DNA of 64,000 bases. It comes from Chaetorhynchus papuensis. Its lineage: Eukaryota > Chordata > Aves > Passeriformes > Rhipiduridae. Below are positions 1 through 11,900 of the stretch, in pieces. Each line of letters begins with the position of its first letter. The stretch's first letter is position 1. Both the position numbers and the translations under genes were made by a program. The notes below the pieces were generated by a model that was not told the origin of the DNA, searched no databases, and was given only the letters and a program-made list of their open reading frames with translations. The stretch lies in the NCBI GenBank assembly GCA_013396525.1, contig VWYX01000657.1, positions 248,001 through 312,000 on the forward strand, in the 5' to 3' direction.

Positions 1-450
1 CAGAGCCTTCTGAAGGAGGTTGAGGCGGGCGGCAGTGCCGAGAGTGTCGGCCGCCCCCTCCCTGCCGGGGCCGGGCAGGGTCCCTGCGGGGCGGCAGCAG
101 GGGACACGGGGTGGGGCGGCCCCCCAACTCCGCCGGGCCGCTCTGGGCCCCGAGCAGGTGGAGGTGCTGGTGCCCGCACCGCGTCCTCGGACGCGGCTCG
201 CACCGGCCCGGCCCCTGCCTTGCGGCCGCTGGTAGATGTGTCCCGTGTTATTATTTGTTAGTAAGGAACACTCGCTCCCGGGTGAGGTGCAGGGCTGTGA
301 GCAGCAGGGCGGCACTGCGGGCCCGGCCCGAACCCTGCGGGCGTTGAGATGGGAGCGCCTCGCCCGGAGCCGCGCAGGGGAGACCTGAGCCCTCCGTGAC
401 CCCAATCGTGCAGCTGCAGCGGAGGTCGCTGAGCTGTGAGAAGAACAGCG
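1..450 (+). promoter_or_regulatory. MRTFB: CpG-rich block, candidate upstream promoter (P1) of MRTFB
   Basis: The first 450 bases are very rich in GC and CpG, while the following kilobases are AT-rich. This is the composition of a vertebrate CpG-island promoter. It lies upstream of the first exon candidate at 2890 and in the correct place for the distal MRTFB promoter. No TATA box is evident. Possible splice donors are weak (near 230, 261 and 282), so the first exon cannot be bounded here; it may begin before the window. Open frames across it are products of GC bias and are not called as coding. Confidence 0.6.
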
Positions 451-529
451 ACCCTTAGACCGGGGGCTGTTAACGAGTTCGGCTTGTTTTCTGCGACATT
501 ACGTGGATTTTAGATGGCACTTGGTTAAT

Positions 530-539
530 CCATTTTAGG
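530..539. promoter_or_regulatory. CArG box (SRF-site consensus) beside P1
   Basis: CCATTTTAGG is a perfect match to CC(A/T)6GG, the SRF binding consensus. It lies just 3' of the CpG-rich block. Part of it may come from the edge of the neighbouring CR1 fragment. The motif is short enough to occur by chance several times in 64 kb of this composition. Confidence 0.3.
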
Positions 540-722
540 GTGGTCAGGCATTGGAATAGGTTGCCCAAGAAGGTGGGGGAGTCACCATCCGTAAGGCGTT
601 TAAAGGACTGGATGTGGCGCTGGGTGATTTAGTTTAGAGGTTTCAGTGGTGGTCCTGGTTTGATGACTGGACTGGACGATATTAAAGGTCTCTTTCAAGC
701 TCGATGATTCCACGATTCTGGA
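536..722 (+). mobile_element. CR1 LINE 3'-end fragment
   Basis: The stretch follows the CR1 3' tail: a segment like 'ggtggtcaggcattgg', then 'ataggttgcccaagaagg', a 'catccgtaaggcgtttaaa' block, 'ggactggatgtggcgct', and a tail of 'gatattaaaggtctctttca' followed by repeated gattc/gattct units. It is 5'-truncated and diverged, as most CR1 copies are. Confidence 0.8.
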
Positions 723-2889
723 ATCAGCTTTGTAAACAAGTGTATGCACAGCACCTGTATGCACAGATCCCCATCCCGGGTGCAGGTCACTTGGCTGACG
801 CTTGCGGCAGTGACATTCTTCGGGACGCGGGGAGCCAGGTGGAGAGCTGTGCTGCCGTGCCGTGCATTTCTGCCAGCAAATACATTTGCTTTTGTTCCAT
901 TTATGCGGGTCTTGTATTGGGGTGCAAGTGTGCACTGCAGAAAACTGCTGTTAGTCAGTGTCTGTGCAGTCGAGAGATAATACCAGGACTCCTGGCTGCA
1001 GCAGGCAATTAGCTGAATTTAAAGGATTTAAAGTGAATAACTTGTCTAGTTATGAAGTAAATATCAGAAAAAAAATCTTTTCATGAATGTTTCCAAATTC
1101 GTGAAATCTGGTATGTCAATATGTCTAAAATACTTAAAACTTAAACATCACTCACCTTTTAAGAAAAAAAGCCAAGCTTACACTGTCCTGTGGGTGCAGC
1201 ATGTTCTGAAGTTCTTATTTATGGGGAGGTGTTGACACTTCTTCCTCACGCTGCATCTTTTCCTTTATGATAAAAAATGCCCGGATTTTGAATTAATTGA
1301 GGTTTTAAAGCTCTCAACAAAGGCACAGCTGGCATTTCATAAAATTATTCTCTTAATGTGTGACATTTTATCTTGTTCCTTCCTGAAGTTTTCTTTCCTA
1401 TGTAATTACTTAGGGCAGATGTGACTTTGTGGTATAACTTGCATTTAAAACTAGACAAGATTGCTGTCTGGTAATGGCACCAGTTACCAAGCAAATAAAA
1501 ACATCTGGAAGCTGAAGATCCTTATCACATTACTGGAAATGCAGAACATCTTTCAGGATTTGGCAGTATTTGGAGAAAACTGAACTTAATGATGCAAATG
1601 AGTTTTTAGAAGCAGTCATACAATAACATGGAAATCACCTTAATATTTACCTTTTCTGTTTGTCAGATTCTGTTGAATGAGGTATTATAAAAAAGCTTTA
1701 ATAGTGAAGGTTAATACACAGGTATTCAGACAAATTTAGTGGTTTATATGCTTAAAATACTTTCAAAATTGGAACTTTTGCTTGTTATCCTAGCAATGAA
1801 ATTAGATAATTGATGACATGATGGATGAATATAATATTGGATAGGGAACATACTTAGTTGTGGTTTGGGGTTTTTTAAACAGTTTTTAGGTTGCTGAAGA
1901 AATGATTATTGGAAGGAAGAGGGAATATATTTTATCATAGGCCATTTATTTTTGTGGGCCTTTTTGGCATTTCCGTCTTGTAACCTCTTTGTCTTGTGTG
2001 TTTTGGTTTGGTTTTCACATGTTCAGCTTTTACCCTCTGTCACTGATATGTACAGAAACCATAACACCAGCTTCAGCCTTTAAAAGAATTAAAAATAATC
2101 TGTTAGGATTCACCTCTGGGATCAAAAGTAAAATTGTGTGGCTGAGCAATGTGTGGGATGTTTTAAGTCTGATACCTGTGAGTTCAAAGCCAAAACTGGA
2201 AAACCCCATTAGTGTTACTGTATGAAACAGCATTTGATAAATTCCAGACTTAAAAATAACTGACTTTTTAAACTTTTCTAAATATAGTGTGCAGTAGGTT
2301 TCTATTTACTTAATCATATGTGTCTGTATATGTACGTATGTACACACTCTAAAATATTTTAATAAATGAAATGTTGGAACAAATCCATTCAAGCTGGTGA
2401 CATAGCAAAAAGACAAAATGTGGGTGTGAACAAGTTTCCTTTTCTTTTTTTTGTAAAGGTTCCATTGTATTGGAATCTATAGAAAACTAAAATATATTTC
2501 TCTTGTATAATTGGCACTTCCAAGTGTGAAGAATGAACTAGAGCTGGGTTTGTGTATTGCAGTGGAGTTAAAAGGAGCAGGTGATGCACCTCTGGTACTG
2601 CTGTTCTTGCCAGAGGTAACTGCAAAGACAAACACCGTCTTGGAATTTGAGTAGGAATACGAAAGGTGCTAAAAGATGCACATAGAATATGTTGCAATCA
2701 TTTTACTCTCAGGATTTCAACCCAGTAACACACTTTAACATCCTAAAACTACAGAAACTGAGAAAGCTGAACTAGTATTCTTAAGGCTTTAATTTCTCAG
2801 GTGGAACCAGATATGTAACTTTTAAAATAAAGAATCATTGAGACATCTTTGTGATTTTTGTTTTTCCTTTTTACTTTCCAACCAAACAG
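723..2889. other. MRTFB: First-intron sequence, no gene seen
   Basis: AT-rich noncoding DNA between the CpG-rich block with its CR1 fragment and the probable noncoding exon. The only open frames are short and unrelated to known families. The last 40 bases before 2890 are pyrimidine-rich and act as the splice acceptor tract. Confidence 0.5.
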
Positions 2890-2934
2890 GAATGTGCTGA
2901 AACAGACACTTTAGAAGGGTGCTAGAGATACAAG
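2890..2934 (+). other. MRTFB: Probable noncoding 5' UTR exon of MRTFB
   Basis: This 45-base segment is bounded by a long T/C-rich tract ending in AACAG and by a consensus donor AAG|GTAAGT. No other segment between 723 and 17530 looks as exon-like. It has no long frame, but does hold a minimal upstream ORF, ATG TGC TGA, at 2892-2900. Placement upstream of the first coding exon suits a 5' UTR exon. The call rests on splice signals alone. Confidence 0.55.
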
Positions 2935-5900
2935 GTAAGTGCTGCATCTTAAAAATTTTAAACTTTCTAAATACATTTTTTTAATAAAGCTGCTGTGCTA
3001 TTTTTTTAGTGTGCAGTATATCCCCTTAAATTGTGCTGGTTTTATAATCCTGCTAAAAAATTAAAGCTTTTCCAAGAGATTTGTTCCTATACAAACAAAT
3101 TTGGTTATATGTAATACTTGTATTACATAAACTTAAGAGCAAGTTACCATGATTTTATGCTTTGGCCTTTGATATGAGTGGTTTTTAATCACCTCTTAAG
3201 ATTATGACTTAAACATTCATATGCTGATTAAACAGTATTTTCTCTTTTTAAAGGACTGTCATGCTTGCAAGCCTTCACAGATGTTAGAGTTTTTCCAAAT
3301 GGGAATAGTTTTGGTATTAATACTTTGGCCTGTAGAGCATTTTGTTTATTTTTTAACAGTTTTTCTGAAGTGACTCAGGCTTGTACCAGCACAGCACTTC
3401 CAGAGTGCCTCCAGACCCCGTGTGGTTTGGTTAAATCAATCCAATTATTAGATGAGGAAACTTCTGTCTCCAAGGGAGTAACCAAGGATGTTGAATGGAT
3501 GCTGATAGTGCTGTTTCAGGAGGTGTTGGGAAGTCAAGCAGCTTAGTAAAACAAGGAAGTTGGGTTATATTGGCTAACACATTCTCAGTTCTGGAACTGT
3601 GTGCTTCTGGTGTTTAGCCGGTCCCTAAATGGTGGAAATTCTGATCCCGCCCCTCCCTCCTTATCTTTTGCATGGGAAAAAGCGGGGTGGGACAGGTTGC
3701 CTGATTTTCAGGATAACCAAGACAGAGCATCAAACTTAGAGCCTCTTGATAGTTTCCACTGAGGCCTCCTAGATGAACCAGAACAATGGTTCCAGCTCTA
3801 CAGAAAAAGCAGACACTGCACACAACTTTCATGGCTAAGAGCTGCTCCAGAACTGGAAGAACAAGACGTACAGAACTGGATATACACAGAAGGGGGTACG
3901 TATCTGTAGCATTGATGTATTCCAACAAACCCCAAAAACTGCATTAGGCAAAAATCCCAACTGGAAACACTTAAAGGTGGGGGAGCTTCCCCTAACCTGA
4001 AGGCAAGGTGTGTTTTAGAGTTGTGTGCAGGCTCCGTGAAGAGCAGGTTTGATTAGACTTGGCAAACCAGTTCACTTTGTGTCCTCCTTTAGTAAATCTG
4101 TGCAGCCTTTGATTCTTACTGTGAATAAATCTGCTGCTTTTTTAGCTGCATGTCCAAAAAAAAAAGGTGAACAACTGAAATTAAGACTCTTTGCACTTGA
4201 CAGCCATGAGTGTTTCATGTTTGCTTCTTCAAATGAAATTATTCCGTGCTGTGCTGAGGACAGGGAACCAGTATTCCTAGCATTGTTTTTAAACCTGTTT
4301 AGCACCTGAAGTTCAAGAGCCAAAATTGCACAGTGTTAGTTACGAAATACAACTTTTTTCAAACTTTCCTTCTGTGGCAAGGATTGATGTCTACCACAAA
4401 AATCTTCCATATCCTGAAACTCCAAAGCAAATGCACATTACAGAATTTATTGAAGTGTTCAGGTTACTGTTATTAAATCCAGATGTTCATGTAACAGTTT
4501 TGCACTTGTGCAATGAACTGGATGTCTGCGATTGTTGACTCAGTAGAGAGTATTTTAAGATTTCATATTTGGTACTTGGCTTAAGCCATTAATTGAATGT
4601 TTGAAAAGGGGCTTTTACCTGGGCATGGTGCCAAAACAAACAAAGTGAGAGACAAGTCATAGTTACACTAATTTTTGATCTTCGCACCAACTAATGAAAC
4701 ACAAATGAACAAAACAAAAAATAAAGACAAAAAGGAAACCCACTGTTTTTCTACCCTTCTAAGTGGATTTATGACATAATTAGTCCTAGTTACATACCTG
4801 AGAAGGACATGCAGTTGTATTCTTGTTTCCACATTTTGTGTCTAATGCTAGAAGCCTGCTGGAAGGCTAGGGAAAAGTTGCTGAAAACTTGTTTACAAAT
4901 TCTAGAGACATTTAAATCAGTTTGCTAGTCATTCTTTAAATGTAAAAGAGGTATCTCATAAAAATTCAGCAGAGAAATTCATTAAAATTAGTTCAAATTG
5001 TTAGTGTATTCAGTAAAGTTCAGTTAATACCCAAAAATGGTTCTTACATCTCATGTAGTGGCAAATTTCTCAGTATTTCCTACACAAAAAAGGTGGATGA
5101 GACATAGAATTCCAGCTACTCAAATTCTGTCTAATACATTGCTGCAATGCTTAATTTTGTTCCCCATATTTTTAAAATTGAAAATGTATAGCTTGGTAAA
5201 GTTGCAGTCCAGCAAAGCTTTAAGGATGCGTTTCTGACACAAAATGGGTTGCACAAAGTTGAACACACACTTAAAGCTTTTCAGGATTTAGAACCACATG
5301 TTAGTAAAGCTTTAGGAAAGTAATGTTGTGACCCAGGGAAAGCAGTGTGCATGTGAACGTGTCTGTGGTGGCTGTCTCCTCGTCACAGTGCTGCAGGGGC
5401 AGTTCTGTGTACAGGTACCTTGGCAGGGGTTCGGTGTCAGCTGGGAATTGGGGGTTTGGTGTTTGTACTTGGGTGTTATCTGAGAGAACCCCTCATGTCA
5501 CCGTTAATCTCATGGTTTAAAATGCTGCATAAGGGGTGTTACCAGTCTTTTTGTACACTGTGAATTGGCCATCTTGGCACATTCCCTTGTATGTGAGTGA
5601 CTGGAAGTGGGAATGCAAAGGAGTGTTTTGTACTTCTATAATTTTCCTTGGTGCTCAGGCAGGTGAGGGTCTCAGGACTGGTGTGTTCTGAAAATGGAGC
5701 TTGCTGAATATACTGAGATGGCTATACAGAAGCTAATGGGATCTCTGTGTTCATTATGGTTGATCTGAATTGTACCATTTGTGTGTTATTTTAGGAGGTT
5801 TTGAATGGACTAATAAATCTCTCTGAACTATTTTTGAGTGTGGTTTTTCATTACATATCACTTGGTATGCTATTTTTTTAGGATTTTCTCTTTAAAAAAT

Positions 5901-8900
5901 AAAATTTTAAACATTTTTCCATGGACAGTACAACTAAGACATGTACTCAAAAAGAAATGCCTTAATGTTTTGCTAATGTTTTTCAGTATGTAACTTGTAC
6001 TCTTTGTACAGCTGTACTCTTTATAAATATACTTAGTATATTTATAAGGTTTTTGTTAAAGACTTGTAACCTGTGTGAAATTAGGAATTTATAGAAACTA
6101 CTGGAAACGTCACCATTTTTGACTTAATGTTTTCAACACTAATTTCACTTGGAATGTCTGTACAGCAGGTTTTTAATACCCAGTTTATGAGGGTAGAGCT
6201 CACAGTGTTTCTAGTAAATACTTAATTCAAGAGAAGTTACTGCTTTATTTTGCAGTCTATATTATTTCTGAATTTGTATGGGTTAATTATAGTAATGCTT
6301 CTTTATGTTAATGTCAAATAATACAGCAGCACTCAAATACAAAGTACTGAGCAAATGCTGTCAGTTTTTGCAAAATATAAGCCATCTTCATGGTTATGGG
6401 GATTGTAAGTCTTCCAGTGTGAATCAAGCCCTAAATAATTCTCTCTACATCTGCAGACAGTTTTAACCAACTTTCTTTGCTTCTATGAATAGTACAGTGT
6501 AATTTGTGATTTCTTCTGGAATCAGATCCTCCTTCCTCTGCCAGATATTCCACCCTTCCTCTGTTCTACCAGTTAAACCATTCGATGGCTCTTTTACTAG
6601 GTCCTGCATCATAAGCCTAATTTTAAAAAGTTGTCCTGCAGAACTGGGAAAAGAGAGAAGTGGAGTCTCTTGGAAGGGGTGAAATGCAGGTGGTGAGAAC
6701 CTGCTCCAGCCCATAGTTCATCTCTGCTGCCCTGGGAATGCTGTGGGCAGGAGCACAGGTGGGGAGCGTGGAGCCAGCCCAGCCGTCAGACATGGGGGCT
6801 GGATAAACACTGGGCTGTGCTTCCCTTTGCTGCAGAGTAAACCATGCTCACAGCAGAGCTTTAGACACAGACACAGTTCTACATCTCCTGGTCCTCAAAT
6901 ACCTGGAGCAGTTGGGGCCTGAAGGTGGTGCAGAAGATAGAATTTCATAGTGTCTCCCATCTGCCTGTGGGTTCTTGCCATCTGTAGAAGACTTGGGAAA
7001 GCCTAAGCCAAGCCTTGTGCTGGCTGGCTGAGGAACATGGTCAAGAAAAGGTTATCAAGGAAGGATGGTATACAGAGCATTTTTGATGGGTAAAGCTGAG
7101 TTGAGGTGGTTTAGTGATACATGGAGGATAGAAAAAATTAAAAATTCAGGAATAGAAATCAGGAAAGTCGGTACTGAAGTGATCTGGGGAAAAAATAACT
7201 ATTTGTCTGATGCTAGAAAAAAAACCCAACAAAAATAAACTAAGAGAAAAAAAACCCCTTGGCTACAGTATTTATATCTGACCAGATGATATTTAATGAA
7301 TATCTTGTTTTCATCAGATAATCAGTATTTTCCAATGGTGTTTCTAATAAAGCTTTGTAGTATCTTTTTTAAATATTTTGAGTGCTGCTCAAACTACAAG
7401 AACTACAGAAAGTAGATGTGTGACAGCTGCTAAGTGCAGAAATTTGTAATCTACTGTAAACAATTTTATGTTACCATCTCTTTCTTATTTATTTTTGAAC
7501 AAGCAGCTTTGTGTGGAATGAAATATTGGAACACAATAGTTTAACAGATAAGACTTCTTTGAAATGGGCCTTAGGCAACATAAACTCTCCTGACCCAGAG
7601 TTTCTGCCCTGTTAGTCTTTAGCTAATTTCAGTAGGGAAAACGGAATTCAAGCTCATTTTAGCTTTGGAGATCGTGAGAAATTGGTTCTTAAAGCACTGA
7701 GGGCATGGACTGTGGATTATGGCATTAAACTGTTTAGAACATCAGAGTTTTCAGGCACCATACTAATAACATACTTTTTATGATTATTTTACAATATGGT
7801 TGTTGATCTGGAGATTAAGCTATATCACTTACAATCTTGGATCTGTATTTATAAAGAAGCAATCAGTGATATTCCTTCCTGCAGTCTTACCCTGTTCACA
7901 GAGAGGATTGTCCTTATTAGAAGAAATGTGTTTGATTTGAAAAGTAAAAATTTGGCTTTTATTTAGTGAAGAATGTAATTTTGTCCTTAACAAATTTATT
8001 TATTTTTCTGTTAGTGATAATACTATGTCTGTGGTATCTCTTCATACTTAATTACCAGTGTTTGGGAATCTCAGGGCTGGGATTTTGTGGTCTGTTGTGG
8101 GATTTTTCTTCCTGGAAGTCTGCTTAACTGCATGGAATTTAGGATTCTTTCAGTCTGCATCCTTGTTTCTATTTAGAAAACCCCACTTTAATTCTTGGGA
8201 AGATGCTGTAAGGTGTAAATCTATTACAAGTGATATAATTGCATTCACATTGTGACCTTTTGTCACTGCTGTACAAAAACTGTGGCCACTTACCATGATG
8301 CGGGATCTGAGCAGGTGATCAGTGCAGTGTGACACTGTTCTGCTTCCAGGTAATGTGTAACAACTTCTTTATCCCTGCCCTATCAGCAGGTCTAACTTGG
8401 AGAAAGCTGAAACTGGGGAGGAAGGGGGTCATCCTTCTGGAGCCATGAATCTAAATGATAGCTGTTATAAGAGATGAAACAACTGCTCTTTCCCTTCAAA
8501 GTGCTTTTTAGAGTTTGTAATAGAAAGTAATGCTTTTAAGCCAAGCAAATAAACATATTTGGTTGTGAGTAGGTACTGCTTAACTGAGGACCTTCTGCAC
8601 ATGTCACTGAATTTCAGCTCAGACATAATCATTCTGATTTTTGCAAGATCCTCTAAATTGTCGTTGCTTATAATCTCTAATTATGCTTACATTATTTTGA
8701 AATGTCTAATTAGCACTTAGTTTATTGCTGGATGTGAATAGTATATTAAAAGTCTGCCCAATAGAAGTTGATTGTATTTTTAAGAGAATACCAAATATTA
8801 CACTAATAAAACTCTGCTAATCTCTGTAACAGCGTGTAGATATAAAAAGAAGCACAGTATAGATTTTTCAAGAAATTTCATCTAATAGAAATGATTGTGC

Positions 8901-11900
8901 AATGTTCAGTCACACTTATGATGGGAGGTAGAAAGCAGCATGTTCAATGGGAAGCAGTCCTGCAGTTCCTTCCTCTTTGACTTGAATCCTTGTGCTTTCC
9001 TTGCTTTGTTCAGTTCAAGGGCTTGGTTTACAGGCAGTGAAATAAACAGAATAGCACCTGCAGCTTAGTCATAAATGGGAACATCTCGCAGTATCCAAGC
9101 AAACAAATGAAATCATGGCGTCATCTCACCTTTCCTGAAATGCCTTAAGAGCTCTACCATCATTCATTGTTAAGATAGATCACTATTTTGGCTGTCAAAG
9201 GTATCTGAACACACAGAGGAATTGGGAAAGCTTATGATCCAATTAATCGATAAAAGTTATTAATTATTGTCTGAGCTATCAAGTGCATTTATAATACCAA
9301 AACAAACACTTGGGTTTTGATTTTTTCATATGTTGGCAACTTCAATTGCATAAATAGATTCTTCTGGCTACACCTTATGTTTGCTGGCCACAGAAAATCA
9401 TGGAACACATGGGATCTTACTATTTCCTTCCACAAAGTTCTGTCATAGACCAGAAGAACTGAACTTGCTTTTGAGCAGGTTAATCTGAGTTGATTTCACA
9501 ATTATTCAAACACTACTGTAAAGCACTTCATATTAAAACTGAAATTAAGAACTTTGGAATTTTTGCTAATTTGAACTCAAATAAGTTGCTTCTGCAATCA
9601 TATGTCATTATGTTTCATTGTATAAAAAGAATCTAATTTAAATATGCAGACATTTATGAGGGTGAGACCTTGAAGCATCATTTGTTTGCACACCACACTA
9701 ATGCAGATAACTTTTATTGTTGTTTGGTTGGTTTCTTTGTTTCTTTGCCTTGCTACATGTAGATGTAAAACTGATCTAGTTTTGCTTTGTAAGCTGAGTC
9801 TAAATGTATTTCTTGCCAGTATTAATATTGGCTTTTAAAATTAGACTATTGAAGCAAATGTAGAATATTGACAATCAACATCATCTTCACAGACTGAAAA
9901 ATAGGAATGTCATGTTTAGATTTTTCTGAGCATTTGCACACAACGTATTTCCATATACAGTGTGTGTAACATCTAAACAAGATACTACTTCATGTTTGCC
10001 TATCTAGTTTTAAGTATTTTTATGAAGCTCTTTATTTTAATAGAACTAGTGAGGATATGTGCTATGACAGCTTTGTATTTATTGAATCAAGTTGATCCAG
10101 CTGAACCAATTAATGTTGCCTTAACAGGAGCATTGTTTATTAAGAATATCCACAGAAAATATGAGATTAAATCAAATTATGTCTGCTCATAAGGTGATTA
10201 AAAGTAAAAAGTTGTTGAGGACTGTGTCTGAAGTCCTTCACTTACAACAAGTCATGGGACAACATGTTTTACATTTCCAAGTATTGTGGCCAGAATTCTG
10301 GTTGCTGCCAAGTGCTCAGGCAGCAGTTCCTAGGAAAGATGGACTTAGCTGTAGATGAAATAATTCATCGTCCTCTCATGATTCAGAGTTTTCAGCACAA
10401 ATCTTTATGAGCTCTGCTACAAACTCAGAAAGTTAGCACAATGTAGCTTTTGCTTAGTAAGTATTGTGTCAGTAAAAGGTAAATTAAAAGCTGTCCTGTG
10501 TTGTCTGGATGGGTTAATGGATGTTTGCTTCCATGCTTGGTCTTAAACAGCTCCCTAGGTGAGCATCTCTCTCTCACAGGGTGAAATAGCAGAGCAGTTC
10601 AGACTTCTCCTTGAAGATGGAGGTTGTTGACTGTGTGTTACCTTTAAGAGGCAGCTAATTTTAGACTTTACTTTTTGTTTGGTCCCTCAGACCGATTTAT
10701 TGATTTTGGTGCACACTGCAGAGTTTCACAACTGTTTCTTAAAGGAAGATGGCATATTTGAACAGTTCTATATAGTCAGTAAACAATTGAAACACCACTT
10801 TCATCTGAAGGTATGCATTTTGTTTCAGTGATTAATATTGTGTATATTGAACCTTTGCTTGCTTTACTTGAAATATTTGTAAGAAATTTTTCATTTTGAA
10901 TAAATTGTCTTAGTATCATTTTAAAGCCCTTGAAATGTAAATACAGAAGATAGTTTAGTATTTACAACTACTTAAAACATTTGTATGAGACCTTAAGGTA
11001 TTTAAACACGAAGCTTCTCAACACCGCTATGAGGTAGATTCTTTCCATGAAGGTTTATGTGTAGCCCAGAAGATTTCACCAACTCTTGTTTGAACAGGTT
11101 AGTTTGAGAAGGCAGTAATGTGAGAAAAGAATAGATAAATCATCCCTATGGCCCTACACAGAGTAGGCTTTAGTTTCCTCACGCTTTAATGGAGCTGTGG
11201 GAGGCTGCCTTTATTCCTCAGAGCCCCACACTGCTGGCTAATTCATTTGCACTTAGCAGGGCACAGCTCCCGTTACCAAATACTGTGATCTTTTTTTCTT
11301 TTTGTCCTGCCTGGAGGCAGCACTGGAGGGACTGTATCATCAAGGATTCTCCTGACTCATCCCCAGCCTCTGTCCAGATACAAGTAATTTTCTGTACATT
11401 ACCTAGTGTACAATGTCCATTTGCCAGTAGCTTATTTATGTTTCATTTTTTGATCAGTCCAAAGATTTAAAGATTTCCTTCGAAGAACTATTAAAGAGAA
11501 TCTCAATGTAGCATTGTCATCAAAATATGCAGAAGTGTTAAATGAGTTTCTGGAGGTCTTTCGGTGTCTGTTCAGTGGTATTAATTTAGCTAGAGCAGAC
11601 AGTTACAAAAATTTAATCTCAGTCAGCTATTTAATAGAAATGGACATTTTTCTGCAGTATTGACCAGCCCAGTCCAGGAGGACTCTGTGCTCCTGGAAGA
11701 AACATGTAATTCCAGGTACTGGTATGGTGAGAAGCGTGACAGGACCTCAGTTTTGTCAGATACTTCTGCACACTGTTTTTGAAAGAAATGAATAGTAATA
11801 GTGAGTTTTTCATAATGCGTAATCCAAGATGATTACTCATGGTTAGTCAGCTGCTGCTATTTCTCATCTTTTTCTGCTTTTGTATAATTACCTTCATAAA

